The translations under genes were made by a program, and so were the position numbers. The notes beneath the pieces are model-generated. The model did not search any database, was not told the DNA's origin, and was given only the letters and a program-made list of their open reading frames with translations. Below are positions 45,290 to 58,390 of a stretch of 64,000 nucleotides of DNA, in pieces. Source of the stretch: Cymbidium sinense (lineage: Eukaryota > Streptophyta > Magnoliopsida > Asparagales > Orchidaceae); the NCBI GenBank assembly GCA_021442155.1, contig CM038222.1:105775121-105839120 (forward strand), given 5' to 3'. How positions within the stretch are numbered: position 1 is the stretch's first letter; every line of letters begins with the position of its first letter.

Positions 45290-46600
45290 GATCTTTAAAT
45301 CAAGGATGCACCTCCAAAATTTGGAGAAGAAATCCATTCAATAATAGACAAGCTCAAAGAAATCAACCTCGGGACAAAAGAAAATCCACGCCCAACATAC
45401 AACAGTTCATTGTTGAATGAAGAAGAAACAAATGACTTAGTTAGGCTATTGATTGAGTTTAAAGACTGCTTCACATGGAGTTATGAAGAAATTCCCAGAT
45501 TATCTTCTAACATAGCAGTCCATAAGCTAGCAATAGACCCTAACGCTACCCCTATTAAGCAAGCTCCTAGACGCATGTGATTAGAAATTAAACAGTGGGT
45601 CATTTCTGAAGTCAAGAAACTGATCGATGCTAGTTTCATCAGGGAATAAAAATATCCTATTCGGTTAGCCAGTGTCATTCTAATTAAGAAGAAAAATAGA
45701 CAAATTTGCATTTGCGTCGATTTTAGGGACTTAAACAAGGCATCTAGTTATAACTAAATTAAGATGTCACCTAAAGATGAAAGAAACAGTACTTTCTGAA
45801 CCCGGATCAGAATCTTTTATTATAGGGTTATGCCTTTTGGCCTTAAAAATGCTGGTGCTACATACCAATAGGTCATGACTCAGATCTTCAATGAACTCAT
45901 CCATCATTAGGTTGAGTGCTACCTTGATGATCTAGTAGTCAAAAGCAAAGAAAAGGAAGACCGCCTCTTTGATGAGAGTAGTTTTCAAATGGTTAAGGCA
46001 ATATAACCTCCAAATGAATCCCTTGAAGTGTGCATTCAGAGTTGCTTCAGAGAAATTCTTTCAGTCTATTGTTCAACAATGAGGAATAGAAATAGATCCT
46101 AAAAAGATTAAAGCTATCTTAGAAATGCCACCTCCTAAGAGTTTAACTCAACTCAGATCCTTTCAAGGATGGCTGGCATATCTAATATGCTTTATCTCCA
46201 ACCTATTGGGGAGATACAAGCCATTCTCAGCACTTGTCAGAAAGGATGCTAAGTTCAAGTGGAATGACAAGTGCCAGCATACATTCAAAGACATCAAGCA
46301 GTATTTATGAAGCCGCCAGTTCTCACAGTCACTATCTCGGGAAGGCCACTCATCCTCTACACCATTGCATTGGATGACTCGCTCGGCGCTCTATTGGTTG
46401 AAGCCAAAAATGAAGGAAAGGAGAGTACTCTTTACTACCTCAACCGTCGTCTAATCCCTATTGAAGCAAACCATCCACCTATTGAGAAACATTGCCTAGA
46501 TTTGATCTTTACCTTCCAAAAGATACAACACTGTATGCTTTCTCACAATGTGAACTTAATCTCCATGACAAATCTACTATAGTATCTCATGACATGGCCA
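45290..46600 (+). pseudogene. Element A reverse transcriptase and first RNase H
   Basis: RT starts with EEIHSIIDKLKEINLGT, DLVRLLIEFKDCFTWSYEE and VHKLAIDPNATPIKQAPRR, then ICVDFRDLNKA. It jumps to YN-IKMSPKDE: about 35 codons, including the Asp of motif A, are deleted at about 45741-45747. VMPFGLKNAGATYQ and the catalytic YLDD (45920-45931) are present. The connection domain is frame-shifted. PPPKSLTQLRSFQGWLAYL leads to the first RNase H (46310-46570: RPLILYTIALDDSLGALLV, YYLNRRLIPIEANHPPIEK). Multiple stops. Without motif A the polymerase is dead. Confidence 0.88.
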
Positions 46601-46795
46601 ACGCTATCCAAACATTTGGCACACTGGTCCATGATACTTTCATAATTTGATATCACATTCATACCCCTCTATGCGGTAAAAAGATAGGTACTAGCATATT
46701 TCATAGCATCACACCCACTTCCTGCTGATTCTCGCTTAGTGAGGATCTCCCCGATGAACAAAATCATGAACATAGGGGAGGCCAACAACCATTGA

Positions 46796-47215
46796 TGGGA
46801 GATGTATTTTGATGGTGCAGCTTCTTTTCTTAAAGGTGAAGCACCACGATCTATTCTCCTAGGAAAGGTAGGAGTAGGAATAGTTCTACTAACTCTAGAC
46901 AGTGATGTGATGAGATTCTCATACTATCTGTCCAACCCCTACACCAACAATGAAGCCGAGTATGAGGCTCTGATTGCCGGTCTGGAGTTAATCATCACTA
47001 TCAGTGTCAAGATAATCAATATTTTTGGGAATTCTCAGTTGGTTATCAACAAGATCGCCGAGTCCTACAATGTTCTCAAACCCAAGCTTCATCACTACCA
47101 TGAGTATACCATGAAGCTGATGGCCCATATTCTCGAAGTCACCATCTACAAGGTTCCTCGAGTAGAGAACACAGTAGTAGATGCTTTGGCCAAACTTGCC
47201 AAAAAATTGGCATGA
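46796..47215 (+). pseudogene. Element A second, archaeal-type RNase H (aRNH)
   Basis: The open frame of 137 codons from 46802 is one of the best preserved in A. It shows MYFDGAAS (first Asp), VGVGIVLLTLDSDVMRFSY, NNEAEYEALIAGLE (Glu), FGNSQLVINKI, and VENTVVDALAKLAKK (last Asp). This is the RVT_3/aRNH fold found downstream of the ordinary RNase H in Tat-lineage elements. In FGNSQLV the usual catalytic Asp (FGDSQLV) is Asn, codon AAT at 47030-47032, so activity is doubtful. Its presence is the clearest lineage marker. Confidence 0.88.
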
Positions 47216-47499
47216 CCGGAAGATGATTCCATTCCAATAAGGGTCTAAAATAGACAAGTCCTATCCCTTATTGATGTTGAACTCATCGAGAGACATTCTC
47301 TTGAAGGGGAGGTTGTCGTTTCCAAAAAGGAAGAAGAGCTAGATTGGAGGCAACTATTTATAGATTACTTGAACACTGACAAACTACCTCAAGGAAAGTC
47401 AGAAGCCCATCATGTGAAATAGAGAGCTCTCTTCTACGCTCTCGTTGATGGCACCATGTACCACCGATCCTTTAACCAATTATGGTTACGTTGTTTAGA

Positions 47500-48560
47500 C
47501 AAACACGAAGCCCGTGGCATTGTAACAGAGGTACATGCAAGTCTATGTGGAGCTCATCAATCCGGTCCAAAGATGAAGATGAAGATCAAGAGACATGGAT
47601 ACTACTAGCCATCGATGATTTCACATGTATCATGTAGAAGATGCCATCGTGCCGCGGTGTGGTCCTCCACCAATCACCCAACATTCTACACCATACATTG
47701 GCCTCATAGCCATTTGAGTGTTGGGGTACCGACATTGTGGGTCTGATCGATCCTCCTTCTTCCAAGGGTCGTCGGTTCATTGTAGTTGTCATCGATTACT
47801 TTTTGAAGTGGGAGGAAGCCATCCCACTCAAAGAGGTCACATCTTAGCATGTGCTTAAGTTTTTTAGTAACCATATCATATATAGGTTCGGGGTGCCTCG
47901 ATGAATTATATCCGATAATGGTACTGCATTCAAAAGAACAAAGATCAACAGCTTTGCCAGAAGGCATGGTATAGATTGGAGATACTCCACCATCTACAAC
48001 CCTAGAGAAAATGGCTTAGTAGAAGCATTCAACAAAACTCTCATCAAGATATTGAAGAAAAATCTTGATGACAACAAACGACAGTAGCATGAGCAGTTGG
48101 TTGAAGCCTTGTGGGACTACCATGCCACATACTGGACTCCAACTCAGTCTATCCCATTTTCCTTGGTATATGGGTCTGAAGTCATTCTACCTTTAGAAGT
48201 TCAACTCCCATCACTAAGGATAGCATTGGGTAGCAAGATCACTACAGAGCATAATACAAGTTATGGTTAGAAGAGCTCGAAGGTTTGGAGGAAAGTGCCT
48301 ACATGCGTGCCAAAAGCTCGAGTTGTACAAAGCCAAAATGATTCAAACTAATAACAACCTGGTCCCTCCTAGGACTTTCCAAGTAGGTGAACTTGTGTTA
48401 GTCTAAGGAGACCAATTGTTGCCCATCGAAGATGGGAGGCAAGTTTGAACCCACTTGGGAAGACCCTATGTCATAGAAGGCCTACTAAGGAGGATCTTAT
48501 CAGCTTATTGATTGTAAAGGAGAACACCCAATGCTTCCATTTAATGGGCTCTATCTAAAG
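47500..48560 (+). pseudogene. Element A integrase
   Basis: In the frame of 47725 the sequence reads GTDIVGLIDPPSSKGRRFIV (catalytic Asp 47731-47733), then VPR-IISDNGTAFK (Asp 47914-47916) and NPRENGLVEAFNKTLIKIL (Glu 48022-48024). The Asp-Glu spacing is 35 residues, as in the D,D-35-E integrase core. TPTQSIPFSLVYGSEVILPL and VPPRTFQVGELVLV mark the end of the core and the C-terminal domain. The HHCC region before 47720 is frame-shifted (MKMKIKRHGYY). All three acidic residues survive, but stops occur within the core at about 47847, 47902 and 48087. Confidence 0.85.
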
Positions 48561-48589
48561 AAATATTACCCATGAAATAAATCATGTTT

Positions 48590-49084
48590 GAAAATCATTG
48601 ATTAATAAAAAGAACAAAATTTTGATTCCATTTCATTAAATGTTCTCTTCTTTTGAAGCATTGTTTGCTTATCTTGTGAATCCACCGTGACGTGTTTTAG
48701 GGTTGGTGTAAGAGTCCCCCGGTGGCATCCTATCCCTCTTTCACATCACAAACACAACTTCCTGTCACTATTATAATAGGTGTGAGAGAACCCATGAAGG
48801 AATCTTATTTTGATTAGTACAACTAAATTATGTGTAAGAGAACCTTGAGCGACATTATTTCTTAGTGAGAATCCTCGGTTTCCATCTGTGGCACCATTTC
48901 ATCAAACTTCCCAGCATGTTTAGGATAAGTGTGAGAAATACCAAGAGGCATCCCATTCCTATTAACACAAACACAAATATTTTTCCTAGGTTACTTTGAT
49001 GTGGGAGCAAGACCCCTATGGCACTCACTCATTAGTTGCTCTAGGTCGGGTCTACATGTTACCTTGCTAGTATGTCACCCCAGT
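48590..49084 (+). other. Start of the 3' untranslated region of A
   Basis: The coding potential ends near 48560. The sequence carries loosely repeated phrases (gtgagagaacc, aagagtccccc) that grade into the tandem repeats further on. No gene recognised. Confidence 0.5.
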
Positions 49085-51760
49085 GATTATTTGTTGGAAG
49101 ATGTGAGTCCCCACACTTTCTTTCTAACTTGATCATTATAAACTCATGAGTGCCTTGTTAGTATGGTAGGCTTCACTGCCCAGCCAGGGAGCTACCTCAT
49201 GTTGACTTTGCTTAAGAAGATGAGAGTCCCCGTGCTTTCTTCTTGAACTAGCCATCTTGTAATAATTAAGTTGAGTATATTTGAGGTTTAGGGTAAGTCC
49301 CCAAAATAATCCTTGCCTCTTGATTACGTTTGAGTCGATATAAGTCCCCCAATGTCATTCACTCAGTGATCACCTAGGTGGGATACTTTTCGAGAGACTA
49401 TCTAGCAATCAGTTCTACTATTGGAGGATGTGAGTCCCCGAGCTTTCTTCCTAGACTGATTGTTTCAAATCAATGGGCACCTTAGGTTGGTTGAAGTTTA
49501 CTATGCTGACAGTGACTCACCCGGTGAGTACACCACTCTTGGTAGATGTAAGTCCCCGCGCTTTCTCCTTGAGTTGGACACTGAATACCTGTGGATATAT
49601 GACTAGCCATGTCATCTTCTTCAGGGTGTTGGATTAATCCCTTTAGCAGCCCCATCCCCTGCAGGCATTCTATTTGGATCACATCCTTTTCGACCCCATT
49701 TAGATACTACCTGAATTACTTTTAGATTGGACAGTCCCCCTTTTCTAGTAGCCACCCTATGGTTGGAGAATTTGTTCAGCGGATATGCAGATTCTCCCTT
49801 GGTTCAATAAATCTAAGATAGGTCTAGGCTAACATAAGCTCCTTCTCAGTTTGATCCCTCACAAATAGGGTCCATGTTAAAAAAAACTAAAATAAACAAA
49901 CAAAATTAATTTGCTTATGGATTAGGAATTCAAGCCCCAAAGGGCCCCTTTTCCAAGCATACATCCTATCTATAGGGCAGTGTCAGCAAAACTCCTATAG
50001 GAATTGCCTGACTACTTGAGTTGAGGTAAATCCCCGAGTCAGTACTCACTCCGTAGTCGCCCTTAGGTCAGGTTCAATCTATTTTTGCACAAACAAGTTA
50101 CCCTGGCAGTCATTCCTCTTTGGAAGATGTAATATTATGATGCATTCTTTCTAGCATGACTGTCGCAAATCGACGGGCAGCCCTAGGTTGGGATCGATTT
50201 GTTGCCCAAAGCAACCGATCACCCTAGTGATCTTTTATAGTGGAAGATGTGAGTCCCTGAGCTTTCTCCCCTTCAATTGATCATTGCAAACCGAAAGGCA
50301 CTCCTTTGGTCGGATAGTTCTCCCATCTCCCGGGAAGCTACTCCCTTTGGTTCAGTAAATTTGAGATAGCTCTAGGCTAACATCAGGTCCTTCTCAATTT
50401 GATCCATCACAAACCAATGGAACCCATCAAAATAAAACTAAAAATTTAAATTTAATCTTTGACTAACTTTGAGTTGATTTAAGTCCCCCAACGACATTCA
50501 CTCAATAGCCATCCCTAGGTCGGGTTTGATTTGTTGCCCAAAGAAGTCGATCACCCAGCAGTCTTTTGTAGTGGAATATGTGAGTCCCCGAGCTTTCTTC
50601 CCTTAAATTGATCATTGCAAATTGAAAGGCACTCCTTTGGTTGGATAGTCCTATCTTATGGTTGGTAGAATACTCCCTTTGGATTGGTAAATCTGAGTTA
50701 GGTCTAGGACACCATGGCCCCTACTCAGTGCAGCTCATCACAAACTAATGGAACCCATCAAAATTAAAATCTAAAAATGAAATCAATCCTTGGCTATCCT
50801 TGAGATGATTTAAGTCCTCTAGTGACAGTCACTCAATAGTCAGCCCTTGGCTGAGTTCGATTTGTTGCTCAATGCAGTCGATCACCCCAGTGGTATTTTG
50901 TAGTAGAAGATGTGAGTCCCTGAGCTTTCTTCTCTTAAATTGATCATTGCAAACCAAAGTGTACTTTTTTGGTTGTATAGTCGTACATCGTGGTTGGTAG
51001 ACTACTCACTTTGGATTGATAAATCTGAGTTAGGTCTAGGCCTCCACGACCCGTACTCAGTGTAGTTCATTGCAAATCAATAGGATCCATCATCATCAAA
51101 ATAATCTTAAAAAAATGAAATCTCTCTTTGACTATTTTTTATTTGATTTAAGTCCCCCAACAGCATGCACTCAATAGTCAGCCTTAGGATGGGTTCAATC
51201 TGTTACCTTGCCAATAGATTACACCAGCAACTGGTCCCTACTTTGGAGGATGTAAGTCTACTACGCTTTCTTCCTAGTATAGCTTGTATATCGAAAGGCA
51301 CTTCTTTGGTTGGATAGTCCTACCTTATGGTTGGTAGACAACTCCCTTTGGATTGATAAATTTGAGTTAGGTCTAGGCCTCCACCACCTCTACTCAATGT
51401 AGTTCATTGCAAACTAATAGGATCCATCATCATCAAAAAAATTGAAAAAAAAAGAAATCTTCCTTTGACTTTCTTTGAGTTTATTTAAGTCCCTCAGCAG
51501 CATTCCCTCAATAGTCAGCCTTAGGTTGGGTTTAATCTACTTCCTTGCCAATAGATTACCCCAGTAACCGGTCCTTACTTTGGATGATGTAAGTCTACTA
51601 CACTTTCTTCCTAGTACAGCTGTTGTATACCGAAAGGCATCCATTTGGTTGGCTAGTCCTACTATGTGTTTAGTAGACTACCCATTTGGATTGGTAAATC
51701 TGAGTTAGGTATAGGCCTCTATGGCCTCTACTCAGTACAGCCCATCACAAACCAACGGGG
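49085..51760 (+). repeat. Tandem repeats in the 3' region of A (period ~332-340 bp)
   Basis: The motif gatgtgagtccc..agctttctt recurs at about 49095, 49217, 49427, 49541, 50238, 50571, 50905, 51247 and 51583. The last five copies are regularly spaced (333, 334, 342 and 336 bp) and share ggcactcctttggttggata, ggattg..taaatctgagttagg and cactcaatagtca blocks. Repeats in the region between integrase and the 3' LTR are known for Tat/Ogre elements and have been linked to the birth of satellites. The open frame at 49482-49682 (minus) is incidental. Confidence 0.82.
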
Positions 51761-52330
51761 TCCATCTCCAAAATCCAAAATCTCAAAATTTGAAGCAAAC
51801 AAATCCAATGAGACCAAGAAATAAACAAACAATTAATCTAAATCAAACCCTTTGCTTCTCTCGGTGAGATGTAAATCCTTCTAGTTCCTCAAGATCAAAT
51901 TTTAATCCCATGGTGGATTTCTCAACCCCTCCCTTGTGGATGACTTGAACTTGCTTCCAGTGGAAGTTCATTTTCTATCCCCCGTGGAGTAAAAAAACAC
52001 AAATAAAATAAGCAACAAATTGAAATAAATTCAACCCTCTTCCCCAGTAGAGCTCAAATCAAACCTCTCATCTCCTTTATGGATGACATGAACCTGCTTC
52101 CGTAGTGGAAGGTTCACCTATTATATCTCTTAGTAGATTCCTCCCTCCTCTTATGTCCTGGACATAAGTAGAGCCACATTGCATTAGGCTATGGATTCTT
52201 TCTACTCCTTGGGTTAAGGGAAGATAGTTTCTGTTAGTGCTTGTGATCTTTCAGTGTTGTTGATCATTTTGGTCAACACCAATATGTGCGGTGTTCCTTA
52301 TCAATCACACCATACCTATTAGATACACTT
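51761..52330 (+). other. Rest of the 3' region of A, up to the LTR
   Basis: Low-level repetition continues (cccctcccttgtggatgact...aacttgcttcc repeated around 51930 and 52080). No polypurine tract abuts the LTR start at 52331, where the sequence reads attagatacacttt. The priming site may be diverged. Confidence 0.5.
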
Positions 52331-55300
52331 TGTTGACCTCATTTTTAGAATGAGCTCTCAACACTTCCATCTTAGACATAGGATTCCTCTTAGACACTAA
52401 GAGATCCTTAGTCCCAAGACACATCTAGTGATTAGGTGGACACTCAACCTAGCCTTAGAAGACTTAGAAGGGTTAGCCATAGGATTAGGTCATGCCTTAG
52501 GGGTGTTAGAAAATTTTCCTACCCTTACCTTGAACCATTCCTCACCTTCCTTCCTTCAAGTCAAACTCCAAATCAATCTTATTTGATTTTCTCCAAACTC
52601 AAATCAACTCCATGTGATTGAAATCCATGATCAAAATCCATGATTGAAATCATGATTGAAACCCATGAGTGAAATTTCAAATTCCAAAATTTTCCTAAAA
52701 CCTTTAAGTTTTCCCTCTTTGGGACTTAGCCTAAATCATGATCAAACCAATTTAAATCCTTGAGATTTTCTCATAATTCATATATTCTCATTTATATTCA
52801 CATATATAAATGAAATATAAATTCAAATTAATTAACCAAATTCAAAAATTCAAAAATTCATGAAATTTCCCAAGTCCTTTAAATTTTCCTTAAGGGCTTA
52901 GCCTAACTCATGATCAAATCATTTCAAATCATTGAAATTTTCTCACAACTCATTTATATTCTCATTTATATTCACATATATAAATGAAATATAAATATAA
53001 ATCAATCAATCTAAATCAAAAATTCAAATTCCTAACTCCAAAATTTTTTAAGTCCTTTAAATCCTTCTTTAATGGACATAGCCTAATTCGATCAAGCCCT
53101 AGAGAGTGTTAGGAGAGATTAGAAGCCTTCTTAAGCATTCTGAGAGGGATTTAAAAATTTGTTTTTCTCAATTTTCTTCATTGGAAAATAGGGGAGCTCC
53201 TTTGAATCTTCTATTTCCTCTACACTAAAATTTACTGCAATTCCTCTTGCACACTTCCTCTGAGGACCAATTCAAGTGCACCCAAGCATCTATTTAAGTT
53301 CCCATAGCAATGAGAGAAGGAATTGAATCAAAGCCATAAGGGAGATCAAGTGGTGTTGGTCTATAGGAAGATGCACTCAACCCTAAGGCCTAAAAATTTT
53401 AACAGGGCTTCGTCTCCACTAGACGAAGCTACATCATCGAGCTCGAGCGCCGATGATCAGCTCCGGTGGGGTATGGAATTTTTCGACCACCTAGCATAGG
53501 AGGTGTTGGTCTTTTGTGAAAGGAATTTTCAAGTCATGTAAAATCCACCATTGGATATATTCCTTAGTAGCTTTAGATGGTTTGGGAAAAATTTGGTTCC
53601 AATCTGAGCTCAATCGAGCTTAGATCTTCCCCTAGATAATGGACGGTCTCTATTGAGCCTAGGGGAAGAATTGGGGAGATCTTGGTTGTCCATCCACTGG
53701 TTTTGAATGGACAACCAAGATTATTCCTACATTTAGAAATTCATTTATCATTTTATAAACCATGGGTTGATCCCTTGCCATATGATCTTTGATCTAACGA
53801 TCGGGATCAAAGCGCATCCCCCCACCACGCCGCCACCTGATGTGACATTTAAGTAGTGGGCTCACGGTGCGATAAGTGTAAAGCATGCTGACCGTTGCCA
53901 CTATGCATCGTGCTATGAACAGAGGGATTAGTTTAGGGATTTAATTAAATGCTAATTAATCTCCTGATCTTCTAAAAATCATATCTCTCTTAATAAAAAA
54001 AAATTTGAGGTATATCTTATGAAAAGATAATTCAACCTAGAATATTTTAAAAATAATTTCAATGGATTTTGAATTATCCTTTTCTTTGATTTTGGGTTTT
54101 ATTAGAAATCTTATTTTCTAATTACTTTAATTAAAACTTTGATTAATCCCAAAACTAGGGGATGACCTGCCTCCCCTAATTTTCTAGGGATTTATTTAAA
54201 GCTTAATTAGGGGAATTGCAATATGTTTCCTAATTAGTTCTTTAATCTAATCAAGAATAATTAAGGTTGGATTAGTATTTTAATCCATTATTATGGTTGA
54301 TTAAGGATATATCCAGTGACTAGGAGACTTAAGGAATAATTTTGGGGCATTTCCCCTAAGCTATTCCCTAAACCCCCTTTCTTTCCTTAATCCCCTTTTA
54401 ATTAAGGGTTAATTCATTAATTATCCTATTAATTAATTTTTAAAAGTTCTAAAAAACTTCCAGAACTTAATTAATCTACCTTGGGTAGATGCTTAGGTGG
54501 TGAATAGCCTATGTCCAATTAAGGAAATCAAAACCTAATTCATATATGTGAAGGGGTGTTTTGAAATTACTTAAGCTAAACCCTTTTGTTTAATTAACCA
54601 TTAATCATGAGACAAATTTCATTAGACACTTTTCTTCCTAGGTGTTATGCAAGTTCAAATTCTTTGTGAGTTTTTATGTCACCTCATTGGCTCATAATTA
54701 CTTGGTTAAGTATGCTAAGGTGGTGTAGGTAAGGGTTAATTAACTTGCTTAATTCATATCCTAACCTAATCAAAATTTAAAATGAATCTAATCATCTAAA
54801 AATTAAACAAAAATATCAAACACATGGGGGAATGGGTTAGGAACAACAAACTAAACTGATTTTTTCAAAATTAAATCAAATTTAAAACCAAACAAAATTC
54901 ACATTGAATACACTTTGATTTACTTTAAGCTTTCTTATTTTTTTAAGGTTGTATTTAGGATTTAATTAAAGTGAATATGTTTACATGCTTTCATTGCTTT
55001 AATTCTTTTTCCAACATGTTAAATTTGTATGTCACATGGTTTCATGCATTCATATTTTTCAAATTCAAATTTAAAAATGAAATTGTTTACTTTATGTCAA
55101 ATTTGCATGTGTTGGCTAAAGTAGAAATATGAGTGGCTATTATCACTACTAAATTCAAATTATTTTCAAAAATATATAAATAAAATGCCTAAAAATGAAA
55201 GTGTGCTACTTATATTTTAATTTTAAGCTTGCATGTGAAAGAATATAAAGGTGTACTTAGCATAGATTTCCTTTCTCTTTTATGTTAGTATAGTTTTGAA

Positions 55301-58300
55301 TAGGAATTTGGTAAGATGTGTGGTTCATTTGAAAAGAACCTAAAACTTACCTAATTCTATATCATATTCATTACTATGTTATTACTTGAGAAGGTTATCT
55401 ATGCCTGCACTTATAAATTGCATAAACAAAACAAATCAACCAAAACAAACTTTTGCATTCTTTCTTTTCCATTCATTTATTTTATACACAAGTTTATATT
55501 TAAGGAAAGTGGTATATTAGTCTGGACAACCCCAGGTTGTGAGGCATTAAGTAGTTCTAAGTAGGTTTTATATGTTAATCCTCTGGTTAACAATGGCACT
55601 GTACTCACTTATGCCTTTCCTACTTTCATGTGTGTATGTGAAAATTGGATAAGAAAGCCCCTTTTCTACTTAATGAAAATCATGCATCATAAGCATTCAA
55701 ATTTTCTTAACAAGCTTGCTTAGCATGCATCATAAAGTGTGCTAAATATTCTCATTTGTATGTATAGATATGCTTAGGAAATATTCATATGCATGTTAAA
55801 CATGTTGGGCAAGAAGTGAAATGATGTGTGTTTTATGAATTTAGTTCATTTTACTTAATCTTAAAATGCCTTTATTTTGGATAAGGTTGTTTAAGTTCAT
55901 CTAAACTTAGGATTAAATAAAAGACTTAATCAAAATATTTACTAAACAAAACTAAAAATGTGAATCCACTTTAGAAATTACTTAGGTTAGGGAAGGAGAG
56001 AGAAGTTCTCTTCTCTTTCCCTCTCTTCATAACTTAGTAATTAATTGTAGGATTCATTTGAACATAATCAAAACATGAAATATAATCATTCCAAAATAAT
56101 TAAAAACTAAAATGTAACCCTCCTCTAAGTTGAACATGCTTCACACATAGAAAACTCTAACTTAAGGCCATAGCTAAGCATACCACACAAACCTTCAAAG
56201 GACACACATTAGCTTAAGTCACCACTTCTAGCTTTAGGTTAGGACGGAGCATGGTTTGATACTTTATTTTGTTTTGTGATATATGTTTTAAAGATGTCGG
56301 ATGTATGCTCATTAGAATGAATGGTAGGATGATCTTAGTCTACCATTATTTTTATGGGATTGTGCTTATGGGGTTATCATAAATAAAAATATAAATTTTT
56401 GCTTTGGTGCTTATACCCTAAGCATAATCCAATAGGCCAGGTGGACTTAGTCACCCATGTGTGGGGTGATAAGTCCAATATACATGCTTGGGATTTGTGT
56501 GGATTATTTTAGCTAACCTTTATTTTGCAAGTGTTAGCTAGATTTCCTTTTCCTTTTTCATGTAAATTTTTGCAATTAGGATTTTAGAATGATTGTTATG
56601 GGGATTAGGATGTGCATTGGTCATAAGATTCTATCTTACACACCATGTGAGGAATTGGAGCATCCACCTTCCAACCATCCAAAAGAAAGAAAAAAAAAGA
56701 ACCAAAGAAGAAAGAAGAAAGAAGAATGGAAGAAGAAAGGAGAAAAGAAGGATGAAGAAATGAAGCTTGAAGACCCCCATAACAATGAGTTCCTTACTTA
56801 ATTATATGTAATTCATTTATAATTTGTGTTGAATAAGGGTAGAGCTCGGCTACCCAATTTATTTTTTGAGTTTGTGTGGTGGTGCCCGAACACAATCGAC
56901 ATCTTATTCTTTTGCGCTTAGCTTTATAAATTGATTGATGATTTGTTTTGCTTGTGCATTAAGTGGCATCCTTTTCCTAGTTTTTTCCTTTCTTCATGTA
57001 TGGCCTGGATGACGATTAGGCTCTTAAAAAAAATAAATCTTTTACCCAACTTAACAACTCAAAACTAAAAATAAATAATGCATAACCTCACCTATAGCTT
57101 AGGTTTAAAATCAAGATAAAAGAATTAGAAACCCCTTAGCTGGATAAGTATTTCTTTTATAACATCATGCACAAATGCATCTTATTTCACTCTTGATTGG
57201 AGGGCTTCCACCTTTGCTAGAGAAACTTAGCTTGACCTGTGAGAGCCATGGTGAAAACACACCTCCTCCCTTCTCGCTGATTTTGGCCTATAATCTAATT
57301 TCTCATGCATTAGGCATATGAATCCTAGTAGCCTGAGTCAAAATGATTGTCCAAAAATAAAAAAATGAAATTTAAATTGCAGTATATTTAGGTCATTTGA
57401 AGCATGCCCTTTACATAATTTAGTCTCTTTAGGGATTGAGTTTAAAGACTTAGTCTCTTTCTAAATAAATAACAGCCTTGCTATCTTGCATTAAGCATAT
57501 GACTTGCCTACATGAATTTAAAATTATAGGAGGAGTTAGTGGGCGGCCACCCTGAGGCGGTTGTAAGTCCAAGTAGTTGAATGATTTGTCCTATCTTGTG
57601 GAGGTAAACCAAATACCCATTTTTCCTTAGATTTAAGTTGTGCTTTTGGCCCTCACCAAAGCTCCCTAGATTTAGGTTCTGAGGTTGCTTCTCTCCTTTG
57701 TGGTCCCTATGCATAAATCCTCACCTCTTAGGTATTTCCTTAACCTTGTATTATGAAATTATAAGCCCTAAAATTCTAATGAAAAATCTAACTCAAATAA
57801 ATCAAATCAATTTCAAAAATGTAATGCCCAATTATAGGATAGTTTGAGATGCTTGCTAAGTTTCCTAGCATCGTGAGTATCTCCTACTTATCTCCATTTG
57901 GCTTCGATAATAAATCTCTCTTCGATTAATACCATTTGATCTTCAAAAATAAATCAATCGATTGATAGTCATTTCCTATTAAAATCTTTAGAGACAACAA
58001 TCATTTACTTTAATCGAGAGTTTTTCTAAGGAATCCCCATTCCTTAGGATGTAATTAACTATGGGGGCTTTCCCTTATAGGGATCTTAACAAACCCAGTT
58101 TAAAATAAACTCTGTTTAACTTTTCCATGTAAAATAGGGGAAGAATCTCTAGTACACTTCGAAGACCTAACGTCCTTAGGAGTCTTTATTTTGGTGATTA
58201 GGCCCGTTATAGGGTAGTGACTTTTATCTTTCGAGGTAGTACACCTCTCCTTAATATTGTACCCAATCACCTCAATAAGCACATCTGTGGATCTATGTGG

Positions 58301-58390
58301 CGTGCCAAAAAGACAAATTTTTATAGTCTTTCCTCTCTTTCTCCCCAACAGATTTGAAAGGCGACTCTATAGAAATTTTTCAACATCACA
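52331..58390 (+). repeat. 3' LTR of element A (6060 bp)
   Basis: It starts TGTTGACCTCATTTTTAG and ends CAACATCACA, followed by ttagg. It aligns with 16796-22590 on the left. Its last ~425 bp match only the end of solo LTR C read in reverse: aacttttccatgtaaa, ggtgattagg and the regulator-like gaggtagtacac. Together A and C define both ends of the family LTR. Open frames inside (52436-52621, 56589-56801, 58100-58348) show no known domain. About 6 kb is near the upper end for plant LTRs. Confidence 0.9.

Larger units (their letters stand above)
16796..58390 (+). mobile_element. Giant Tat/Ogre-like Ty3/gypsy retrotransposon A, nested and interrupted
   Basis: Both ends start or stop on shared family borders: TGTTGACCTCA at 16796 and 52331, and AACATCACA at 58390. 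The flanks are tttgg (left) and ttagg (right), a 5-bp duplication with one mismatch. Internal order is gag (26078-27121 plus 33722-36452), protease (43647), RT and first RNase H (45290-46600), archaeal-type second RNase H (46796), integrase (47500-48500), then a repeat-rich 3' region. A second RNase H is a hallmark of the Tat lineage, and LTRs of 5 kb or more are typical of Ogre. Subtracting insertions B and C leaves roughly 28 kb. Stops, frameshifts and an RT deletion make it defective. Confidence 0.85.

Noticed and set aside
52300..52330. Polypurine tract before the 3' LTR of A
   Set aside because: The sequence abutting 52331 is not purine-rich; a GGGTTAAGGGAAGATAG stretch lies about 110 bp away, too far to be the priming site.
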